DNA of 17,585 nt from Stephanodiscus triporus (taxonomy: Eukaryota > Bacillariophyta > Thalassiosirophyceae > Thalassiosirales > Thalassiosiraceae), in NCBI GenBank assembly GCA_036939755.1, contig JALLAZ010000291.1:1-17585 (forward strand), read 5' to 3'. Both the position numbers and the translations under genes were made by a program. Position 1 is the stretch's first letter. Every line of letters begins with the position of its first letter. Below the pieces are notes generated by a model. The model searched no databases and had not been told where the DNA came from. It was given only the letters and a program-made list of their open reading frames with translations. Positions 1 to 9,109 of this stretch are shown piece by piece.

Positions 1-144
1 GATTGTTAGTGCGATTGTGACAACACCTATCTCTACCTAGAGTACGATAGGTCCATCCCGCTCCTCTCTTCCAGCCAACACTAGAGGTAGACAATCCCCC
101 GCGCCCCTGGCCTCCTTTTTCCCTCTACTCTCCACAGCGCGGCG

Positions 145-732
145 ATGGCACGTCTCTACTGGGACCGTGCGACCTACACATGCGCCCCGGCCCTCATCAA
201 TGCCAATGCAACCGAAAAACGTCTCTACTGGGACAGATCGCATTACTCGACACCGGAAGCTCAAGTGTGCGCCCTGGCCCTCTCCTCGACCGTGTACGTC
301 GGGAACTTGGCCTTCTCCACCCGCACCATCCACCTTCGGCGGCATTTCGAGCAAGTCGGCCCGGTGGCAGAAGTGCACATGGGCCTCGATCGGTTCAAGA
401 AGGTACCCTGCGGGTTCGCCTTCGTGGAATTCCGTCACAGGATCGATGCCCTGGGCGCAGTGGCAAATCTTACGGGAACGAAGCTCGACGGGATGCCGAT
501 CCGCGTGGAATTGGACGCGGGGTTCAAGCCGGGGAGACAGTATGGACGGGGCACTAGCGGGGGTCAAGTGAGGGACGATCGTGGTGGCGGGGCGAATAGC
601 GGAAGGAAACGTCAACGGAGCGAGGGCGAGGGGGGGGAGACGGGGGAGGACCAGCAGCAACCGAGGCGATTTCAACCACCACAGTTCGGAGCGAGGTGGG
701 AGTCTCCCAGTAGTCAGGGTCAGAATGCATAG
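145..732 (+). CDS. CBP20: Nuclear cap-binding protein subunit 2 (CBP20), 195 aa
   Basis: This is the small subunit of the nuclear cap-binding complex, which with CBP80 binds the m7G cap of Pol II transcripts and promotes splicing and export. One RRM spans residues ~48-124, with RNP2 VYVGNL (50-55) and RNP1 CGFAFVEF (89-96). The family-diagnostic tail DAGFKPGRQYGRGTSGGQVRD follows at about 124-144. Aromatic residues at the cap-stacking positions are present: a Tyr in YWDRSHY, Y51, F91 and F93. The Trp of human WDAGF is Leu here, a position that also varies in plants. The ATG at 145 has a good context (gcgATGg) and no intron is needed. The N-terminus is longer than usual because RLYWDR-x2-Y occurs twice, 23 codons apart. 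The C-terminus is Gly/Arg/Gln-rich. It is convergent with the ORC2 gene, with 139 bp between the stops. Identity is close to certain; the exact start could be one of the later ATGs. Confidence 0.93.
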   Translation: MARLYWDRATYTCAPALINANATEKRLYWDRSHYSTPEAQVCALALSSTVYVGNLAFSTRTIHLRRHFEQVGPVAEVHMGLDRFKKVPCGFAFVEFRHRIDALGAVANLTGTKLDGMPIRVELDAGFKPGRQYGRGTSGGQVRDDRGGGANSGRKRQRSEGEGGETGEDQQQPRRFQPPQFGARWESPSSQGQNA

Positions 733-871
733 CAACGGACCAGATAAAATAGCCTCGCTTCTGGGGGAGAATCCTACCCCTCGTCTGAAAATTGGGTGGT
801 GGGGATAAATATCCTTGAGCCTGATTATTTTATTTACAGCTAAAAAGCGTGTACACCGAATCATTGGCAGT

Positions 872-3800
872 TTACTTAAGCTTGAAGTTAAGGATGTCAT
901 GCAATATTCCAGAAGGAACGCAAACTATCTCATTCCCCAGTTCACCCCTCTCTAGTGCAACAATTCTGTGATCAGAAAGCTCCTTGAGTATATTACGCAA
1001 AACTGCGTCCGAAGACGGCAGCATCTTCCTTGTGCACTCATCTCGCAACATTCCATACGACACAGCCTTCGGTGTGCTGGAATGTTGTAGGGTTGCCAGA
1101 GCTTGCAGTACCTCTGTGTGTCTGGGCGCAAGACAGGCCAGAACCTTGAGCGCCGCTGAATCTCCGCCAATAATTTGGCTGTCGTTTCTCCTCTTGACCT
1201 TTTTAGATGATACCGCATGAGGAATACTGCGCACTTCTTCGAAGTATGGCCTGTGCGTGTGGACCATTTTCCAAGCCTGAGAGTCAGTAAAGGTAATCAG
1301 TATGAGATCGATTATTGAAATCGCGAATGAAGCATGGCAGTGAAGTCACTTACCCAATCAAATTTGTGTTCTACCTCTGGAGACCATAACACCATGGCCG
1401 CATTCACATTATCAACGGAGGCCACGACACGTATCAACGGCGAGCCATCCTTATTGCTGTTTGCGGTCAATGTGGCAATAGAGTCTTGCGCAAATGGATT
1501 ACGCAAGCCTAAGCCATCAATATTGTGTATTAATATGAACAATGGCCTCGACCTTGTCAAAGCAATTTTTTTTGCAACGGAGGCGGCCTTTTTTGCTAGC
1601 CCTTTATTCAAATCTCTCGCTTGGGGTTGGTGTGATTCCCTTCCATCGCAGAATAAATCATCCATATAGTCAAGAAACACACTCATGTTGATGTTAGGGT
1701 CATAGCCATTGAGAATCATAACATCCCCTTCTTGGGCTAGGTAGTTCCCAAATCGAGTCAAAAGGGAGATCTTTGAGCCAAATCCAAACAGAAGGATTGA
1801 CTGCCTTGTTGCCAATGAAAACGACCACTCATCGAACTGTTGTTGGTATTGGACTTCGAACTTGTCAAACTCGATGTCGACATTGCATTGACGGTGCAGA
1901 ATTTCCACTTCAGCAATGCATTCCTTCAGAGAAGGCACGACGAGATCGCTCCTTGCACCATCGATTTTCGATATCTTTCCGGACTTTCTGCTAAAGTATT
2001 GATCAACCTCCTCGGCGCTTTTCCCACCTTGGGCATCTGCTTTAGAAGATTTGACTTGTGGATTGTCAACTTTAGCTTTTGAAGACTTGACTCGTGGACT
2101 GTTAACTTTAGATGTACCCGTATCAACACCAATGTTTCGGCAGCGTAGACACAGGTGTTCCTTCTTCGCATCCCAGCCCACAACATCCAAACAATCAATT
2201 TGGAGACACAGTCGGTGATAAAATCGCCCACACGATCCTTTACATTGCACGAGATCTCCCTTCCCCTTTGCACACGTCTCGCATCGAATGGTAGTGATCC
2301 GCGTACTCTGGAGGGGAAAAAGGGACGTCATAATAAAGCTCAAGATACTCGCACAGCAAAACGATGAACGTCAAGGACGGGAAACTTACCTCGGCATCTC
2401 GAACTTTCTCGGCCGATGTATCCAACGCATCGCGAATATGAACGGAAGCATCTACGCCGTTTCGACCGGAATCCGAAGAAACCCCCGTCTTCGATGGCGG
2501 CAGGGCGGCGTTGATGCAGAACAGGTGCGCCCATGTTTCGGACGATGCCTCCGACGATCTCCGGCTTTTCCTCTTTCGATCCCTCGCGTCTTTGGAGGGA
2601 ACGGTCGCGGCGTCCGCCTCGTCGGCCGCGATCCTGACCATGCCCCCGGCGACGTAATTCCAACCGCAAAGCGAGCAAACCGCGTCGGGATGATGATGGA
2701 CGCGCCATGCCTCGACGCGCCATCCCGAGCGTTGGGGTGCTTGCCATCGGGATTTGCACGCGGCGGCGCGATTGGTGCCGACGGGCGCCATCGCGCAGAC
2801 GTCGCACGCGAAGTACCCCCCCTCGTCCACCTCTGCGGCCCCGTTCCTCCCCTCGCCGCCCTTCTCCCCGTGATCCGAAAGGCCATAGCAGCGTGTGTGA
2901 GCCACGAGGCCGCATCCGCGACATGCCACGCGAGGATGGAAGGGATTCGCGCCCCCGAAGCACACCTCGCACGGCCGATGGCCGTGTCCGTATTTGGACC
3001 GTCCGACGACGTCCTCCTCCCCCTCCTCCTCCTCTCTACGGGCCAGGCCGACGCGCGAACGCTCGCGATACGCGACCTCCAGCAATTCGAGCCGCAATCG
3101 TAGGTTGCGACGCCGGTACGCAGTCGTGTTGGCGGACAGCGACGTTCGCGTCGCCTCGACCTCGGCCGGCGTCGAGCGGTAATCCGGCATGCAGTATTCG
3201 TCGAGGTAATCGATCAGCTCGTTGGGACTGTCGAATACCTCCGGACCCTCCTCGTCGTCGGTCCCTTCCCCGTCCGACGATCGTCCCGTCGTCCCGTGCC
3301 GACCGCCGTCGCGGGCGTTGTCGTCTTCGTCGAGGTCGAAGTGCTCGTATATTCTTTCGACTGTACCCTCGCAGTCGTACCTCCTCCCCCTCCTCCTCCT
3401 CCTACTTCGTTCGGGAATGTGATACTTGCCCGAGGAGTACGTCCACCCGGCGAGCTGGAGATACCTCCAAAGTTCGGTCGTGAAGGTGGGCAGGCTCAGT
3501 CCGAGGACCATCGTTCGGAGTTGAAAACAGTGCAGTCCGTCGAGGTTGACGTTCGCCCCGCGTCGTCGATCGTCGTTGTCGTCGTTGTCGTCGTCGTTCT
3601 CGTCGTCGTCGTCGTCCTCCCCCCGTGCCGATCTCGACGTCATCTCGCCATCAACCGACGGATCGACGACGCGGCGATCGGCGACGACGTCCGCCCCCCT
3701 CTCCTCGTCCGTCCCCGATGCCGCCACGTCGGCGACGGCGGCGTCCGCGTCGTCGTTCGAGATCCCGGGCGACGACACGCGCCCGACGACGACGCCGCCG

Positions 3801-4210
3801 CCGCCGCCGCCGTCGTCCCGGCGGCCGGCCTCCTCGGCCGACGACGACGCGTCGATCGCGCGCAGCGTCCCCTCCGTGAAGTTCGCGTCGTCGCGAAGCT
3901 CCGTCGCGCGATCGCAAACGTCGTACACGAAGGACAGATCGCGTCGTCGGGCCGAGCATCCGTCCCGCAGCTCGTCGAAGAGTCGCAGTTGGAAGGTCGA
4001 GGGGGGGGATCGGTCTTGGTCGTTGTCGTCGCATCCGTCGTCGTCTTCGTCGTCGTCGTCGACGACGACGACGGACTCGACGAGGCGTAGCACCCGCAGG
4101 GCCAGCTCCAGCGTCGACAGCGGCGTTTCCATGGCGATGCGCGCGGCGGAGCAGCGGCGGTAGAACCACCGGGCGTTGGAGTGATCCTCGTCGTCCTGTA
4201 GTAGTTCCAT
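872..4210 (-). CDS. ORC2: PHD-zinc knuckle-PHD (PZP) module fused to origin recognition complex subunit 2 (ORC2), ~1059 aa, 3 exons
   Basis: Exons are 4210-2390, 2307-1354 and 1276-872. Introns 2389-2308 (82 bp, GAG/GTAAGT...CCAG) and 1353-1277 (77 bp, TGG/GTAAGT...CTCAG) are both phase 0. ORC2 is a core ORC subunit with a degenerate AAA+-like fold that licenses replication origins. Residues ~730-930 resemble its AAA-like domain (LLFGFGSK at ~779-786; PLFILIHNIDGLGLR; VVASVDNVNAAMVLW), preceded by the ORC2-type VDQYFSRK motif. Exon 3 gives the winged-helix end, and the junction reads FDW/AWKMVHTHRPYFEEV, as the family does. Upstream lie PHD1 (Cys 414 to Cys 472), a C2HC knuckle (CSLCG from 512 to WAHLFC 565) and a C4HC3 PHD2 (C616, C619, C629, C633, H638, C641, C660, C663). 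This is the order seen in BRPF/JADE proteins. The N-terminus has Asp-rich tracts and a LWRYLQLAGWTYSSGKYHIP segment. The ATG at 4210 is the first in-frame ATG, in context gaccATGg. Confidence 0.9.
3561..4074 (-). repeat. GAC/GTC trinucleotide-rich stretches encoding acidic tracts
   Basis: Two runs, 3561-3616 and about 4018-4074, consist mostly of gtc/gac triplets on the + strand. Read on the - strand within ORC2 exon 1 they encode Asp/Glu/Asn-rich tracts (for example ENDDDNDDNDD). The triplet skew also keeps the opposite strand open and gives spurious Val/Ser-rich reading frames. Length variation between alleles would be expected. Confidence 0.8.
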
Positions 4211-4572
4211 GGTCAAGAATGGTAGTAATAAAGACGCGAGTTTTAAAGTGTTAGTGTTGCGCTGTATCGGAAAGGGTTCCCGCCAAGAAATTTAGAGTGT
4301 GGCCGCAAACCTGATCGATTTTGGCGCGCAGAACATTACAGTGTGTAGGTAGGTATCGTACCTAGCCATACGGTACATACCTACGGTTCATAGTGTAGAG
4401 AGATAGCAAAAGCCCAGCTATGGTGTAGATAGATAGCACCACCCAGCATTGGTCTCTCTCATCTCCTCGATCTTGTCGGTCCGTCCTTGATCCTCTGGTG
4501 GTAGAACAACAACAGGAGAGAGGAGAGGGAGTGAGTAAAGCAAAGCCAAAGCAAAGCGCAGCCCGGCACCAA
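4211..4572. promoter_or_regulatory. Shared divergent promoter of PZP-ORC2 (-) and SMC6 (+), with E2F-like motifs
   Basis: These 362 bp separate the two start codons and must hold both promoters and both 5' leaders. Two sequences match the E2F/DP consensus (TTTSSCGC or its complement): TTCCCGCC at 4277-4284 and TTTTGGCGCGC at 4319-4329. Both lie within 120 bp of the ORC2 start. A perfect inverted repeat TAGGTA-tcg-TACCTA lies at 4350-4364, followed by a 30-bp imperfect tandem duplication at 4393-4451. The motifs are visible in the sequence; that they act as E2F sites is inferred from the cell-cycle roles of the two genes. Confidence 0.55.
4393..4451. repeat. Imperfect tandem duplication, two ~30-bp units
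   Basis: Unit 1 (4393-4422) and unit 2 (4423-4451) both begin gtgtaga, contain agatagca and cccagc, and end in tg. They lie in the probable 5' leader of SMC6, so they are not coding. The function, if any, is unknown; replication slippage is a sufficient explanation. Confidence 0.7.
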
Positions 4573-7500
4573 ATGCCCACTTCGAAAAGGCATAAGCGCG
4601 CCGCCGTCCACCACGACGAGGAAGAAGAGGGAGTCGAGATCAAGAAGGCGAGGGCGAGCAGGGTCGCTCGCGACAAGGAGAACGAGATTCAGATGAACGG
4701 CGGAGGATGCGACAAGCGAGGCGGGGGCAAGGGCAAGTCGTCCCGCGACGACTACGAAGACGACTACGACGACGAAGACGACGACGAATACGACGAGCAA
4801 GACGAGCAAGACGAACGGCATCAGCCCCAGGCCTCCCCGCCCCGCAAGCGTCCCAAGAAGAAGAACGGCTCCTCCCCCGCATCATCGTCCTCCGCCGCCG
4901 CCGCCGCCGTCGGCTCCCCCCTGCAGGACCGTCACCTCAACCCCAAGGGCACGCCGGCGGAGGCGGGGATCATCCACGAGGTGTACGTCGAGAACTTCAT
5001 GTGCCATCGCAAGCTATCCGTCAAGCTATGTCGCAACGTCAACTTCATACACGGGCAGAACGGTTCCGGCAAGTCCGCGATACTCGCCGCGATACAGGTG
5101 TGCCTCGGGGCGGGCGCTCGTCGTACCCACCGAGCGAGGAACCTGCGGGATCTGGTCAGGAAGGAGGCCGGGTCCGATTGTCCGGGAGCGAGGCTGCGAG
5201 TCACGTTGCTCAACGGAGGAGCGGACGGGTACATGCCGGAGGTGTACGGGGAGCGCATAACGGTCGAGCGGACGATATCCCTCCGTCCGGGGGGTTACAA
5301 CGGGTACAAGCTCCTCGACTCGAATATGAAGGAAAGGTCTCGTTCGAAGAAGGACCTCGACGCGATGCTCGATCAGCTCAACATACAGGTGGAAAATCCG
5401 GTGGCGGTCCTCGATCAGGAGGAGGCGAAGAAATTCCTTACGGGGAAGGAGGAGGACAAGTACGCGTTCTTCGTCAAGGCCACGGAATTGGAACGGCTCG
5501 ATCGGGCGTACGCGAGCGTTCACGATAACATACTGGAACAGAAGGCGCTGCAGGAACGGGCAAGGGAGGGGGTGGGAGGGGCGATCGAGAACACGAGGAG
5601 GCTGAAGGTGGAATGGGAACAATTTCGAGAGCTGGACAAGCTCGAGTTGGAGGCGCAGGAGCTGAGGGCGATGTACGGATGGAGCTGTCACGGGGAGTTT
5701 AGGGAGCAGCTGAACGAGGAGATGAAGGTGCGTTACATATATACACGTTTATTTAAGCGACCGACGACGACGGACGAGAGGGAGGGGAGGTGGGATCGAC
5801 TGGACCACCAGTATTTATTACCCGATTTCTCGTCACCATCCCCCCCCCCCACCTCATCATTCTCGTTTCCACGTCGACCTCGAAATTATCACGATTGATT
5901 AGAAAGCCCAAAAGTACGGCCGGGCGCTCGAGAAGCGCCGCGTAGAGCTCGCCACGGCCGAGCAATCCCTCGACGTCAACGACGACGAAGAGGCGGAGCT
6001 CAAGAGGGAGATGGAGAACCTGTCCGAGGAGGCCAACGAGGCCGCCGAGTCGAAGATGCGCCTCGAGAACGCCGTCAGGGAGGCGTCGGTACCCGTCAAG
6101 TCGAAGGAGCGCGAGCGCGGCCTCCTCGCTCGGGAATTGGCGTCGGAGAAGAAGAAGCGCGATGCTGCCGTTCGCAGGCTCGAGGGGGCGAGGAGGCAGA
6201 TACTCGAGAGTCGGGGCAACGTCGCCGAGGAGGAACGCGCGCGTACGCGCAAGATCGCGCAGACGGAGGCCGACCTCGCGAGGGCCAAGGAGCAGGTCGA
6301 GCCCCTGCGGGAGGAAATCGCGATGCAGCTGCGCAACTACCAGGAAATCGAGCCCGCCGCCGCGCAGATGAAGGAGACGTTGGACGGGACGAATAGGCAA
6401 TTGGGCGCGGTGCAGCAGAAGGTGAAGGCGATGGAGCAGGAGAGCGGAGATGGCAGGGCGGCGCTGGCGGTGTTCGGGAGCAAGTGCAAGGCGTTGTACG
6501 AGGTATGGATAGATGCGTCCTTTCCCTTTTTGTGTGTGTAAATCCTTCCGTTGGCGCCCGTAGTCAATTGCTGAAATGCCTCGTGCTCCGTTCTTGGATA
6601 TGTCTATTTCCTTAAAATCGCAGGCCGTCCAAAAGGCGACCAAGGCCAACAAATTCCAGGGACCCGTCACGGGTCCCGTGGGGATGTATGTCAAGGTCGT
6701 GAGCGGCAAGGAAAAATACGCCAAAATTGCTGAATTGGCGATCGGTCCGGGCGCCTTGGATCGGTTCATCGTGACCAACCACGACGATTTTCAATTGATG
6801 AACAAGATCCGCAGGGAAATCGGATGCGGGCCGCGCGATTGTCCGCTGTATCGTATCAGTCCGAAATCGACGAAGCACAGGTACGACGTTCCCGCTCCCC
6901 CTCCCGGCGTGGAGACCGTCACGAGCGTATTGCATGTTGAAAATGCCATGGCGTTCAACATGTTGGTGGATCACGCTAAGATCGACACGTCGGCCCTAGC
7001 CGATTCCAAGGAAAGCAGTGAACAGGCCCTGCTCTCGAGGGAGAATGGGAGGAGTTTCATCAAGGGTGGGAAGATTGGTAAGGTGTTCTTCCTCCCCAAC
7101 GGCGATCACTGGGAAGCGAAAGGTGGCAACGTGATGATGGTGGGCAACGATCGCGGGATGAAGCAGACCATTGGTATCGATCGATCTGCGGCGATCGAGT
7201 CAGCGAAGCACGAGTTGAAGGCATTGCAGCAGGAGTTGGCACGGAACAAGGAGGAGCTGAAGGGGGTAAATGATGCCTCGTACAATCACAAAAAGGCTTG
7301 GAATGTGGCCAAGGAGAAATATAGTAAAATATCCAGTCAAATCAGAAGCATGGAAGAGATTTTGGAGAAGCTTCGGGATGAGGCTGAGACGTCCGAGGAG
7401 GCACCCACAATTGACACTACTGAGTATGAGAATGATATCCAAGAGGCAGAGACTGCCGTGCAAGATTTGAAGAAGAAGGAGGCAACGGTGGTGCAGGAGA

Positions 7501-8685
7501 TTGAATCCCTCCAGCCAGGTCTGAAGGAGCTAAAGAGGCAGCTGGAAGAAGTCCAGACGCGGAATAATAGGATTTTGGAAGATATGGACAAGGTCGAAAA
7601 AAAGCTTGAGGATATTGTGAAGGGCCAAACCGAAAGCATGGAAATGGTCGACAAAATCCGCGCGAAGGTAGAACAGATAGATGAAGCCGTGAAGCAGCAA
7701 GAGGGCATTGTGGCCGAAATCAAGGGCAAAGTCTCCGACGCTCTTTATGGTGCACGGAAAATGCAATTCGACTACAATCGCGATGTCAGAATTTTCGAAT
7801 TGAAGAAGAAAAATGGTGGTGAGCTCCCGCCCGGCGAGGAGGTGGAACTCGAACCCAGTGAAAAGGATCTCGAAGAGATTGTAGTCGTCGACCCAGAGAA
7901 TGACTCAAAGTTTTTCAAGACTAAGCTTCAGAACAAGTTGAAGAAGATCGAACAGGAGAAACAACGTCGTAATATGAGCGAATCCGACCCGGCAGTGGCA
8001 CGTGACAAGTACTTTCGCGCGAGGAAAGACCTTGACTCCAAAATGGAGCAGATACATGCCATCGAGAAGAATACCAAGGCCTTGACAAAAGACCTCAAGG
8101 AACGCAGGGACAGGTGGAAACACTTTCGACGTCATATTGCCGAAGCAACGAATCTTGGCTTCGATGAGATGTTGAATAAGAAGGGAAGTTCTGGAGAGGT
8201 GGAGTTTGATCACGAGGCGGGTAGATTGAATTTGATTGTTCAGAAGGTTAGTTCAACCCATCAATTGCAAAACTTGCTCACCGGTCTTCACTCATTTGCT
8301 TGTCTTAACCTGCGTCATCACGAACTTCTTATAGAGCAACACTGATGCACAGAGCCAGACAAAAGATGTCAAGGCATTGAGCGGAGGTGAGCGGAGCTTT
8401 GCCACGCTGTCCCTCCTCCTTGCAATTGGCGAAAGCCTTGAGACGCCCTTTCGCGTAATGGACGAATTCGACGTGTTCCTTGACCCTGTCGCACGAAAGA
8501 TTGCCATGGAAAATCTCGTTAGAGTCGCCAAGGAGATGGGCCATCGTCAGTTCATCTTCATCACACCGCAGGACGTTTCCAACCTGCAAACCGATCCGAA
8601 ATTGAGGATCTTTAAAATGAAACCCCCTGTGAGGAATAACACTGTTGGCGGCGCCCAGCAGCAAACGCTTGATTTTGAGAGCTAG
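4573..8685 (+). CDS. SMC6: Structural maintenance of chromosomes protein 6 (SMC6), ~1236 aa, 4 exons
   Basis: Exons are 4573-5727, 5903-6502, 6624-8246 and 8353-8685. Introns of 175, 121 and 106 bp are all GT-AG and phase 0. SMC6 pairs with SMC5 in the SMC5/6 complex, which acts on chromatin in recombinational repair and replication-stress control. Walker A is GQNGSGKSA at residues 161-169. NIQVENPVAVLDQEEAKKFL and DKYAFFVKATELERL match the SMC6 head. Coiled coils flank a hinge at about 596-730 (PVTGPVGMYVKV, IGPGALDRFIVTNHDDF). Exon 4 supplies the signature ALSGGERSF (~1134-1142), Walker B RVMDEFDVFLD (D1163, E1164) and QFIFITPQDVSN. The first ~140 residues are low-complexity: an acidic Asp/Glu/Tyr run (59-81), a basic NLS-like RKRPKKK (91-97) and a KEN tripeptide (35-37). 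The frame is open further upstream, but the first in-frame ATG is 4573. Confidence 0.95.
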
Positions 8686-9109
8686 GGCGTAATTCTAAGC
8701 CCGTTTAGCAAAGCTTCTCTCCGTTGGATATTCTATTCATATGTTACCAGATGGAATGATGATTTTTGAATCTGCCTTATACTTAGAGCGGTATCTAGTT
8801 CCCTAAAATAACGAAAAAAAAATCAATACAAGGTTTGACATGTGTACTCTATGCGAGGTGAGAGAAACCGTGATTCTTTTTATGGCACCTGGACATGCCA
8901 ATTGAGCAAATGAAGGGGTGCCAATTAATGTCGATGGGTGGGCGACTCCTCAATTATTATGGAGGTAAGAAAGGTGAACACCATGTCGAATCCACTACGG
9001 CTGTACGCAATATTTTCTCGGCTTCTACGTCTAGAATAAATATTTGCGATCATCACCTCTTCATCCTTGAGATATCCATTGTTGCGTTATTAGATACTGA
9101 GTTCACGCG
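8686..9109. other. Intergenic region between convergent SMC6 and MTHFR 3' ends
   Basis: These 424 bp lie between the SMC6 stop (TAG, 8683-8685) and the MTHFR stop (complement of 9110-9112). The stretch is AT-rich, with a poly-A run near 8813-8822, and probably holds the two 3' UTRs. I see no convincing gene, RNA or repeat in it; a short open frame at its right end has no recognisable content. Confidence 0.7.

Noticed and set aside
37..900. 287-aa - strand frame across CBP20
   Set aside because: It lies antisense to a clear RRM gene, has no recognisable domain, and overlaps the ORC2 3' end.
3296..4163. Long + strand frames of 264 and 205 aa opposite ORC2 exon 1
   Set aside because: They are Val/Ser/Pro/Arg-rich shadows made by gtc/gac triplet skew; the - strand frame has PHD motifs and correct splice sites.
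5753..6778. 341-aa - strand frame across SMC6
   Set aside because: It is a Leu/Arg-rich antisense shadow that spans two SMC6 introns and exon 2; the + strand has coiled coil and hinge in good splice phase.
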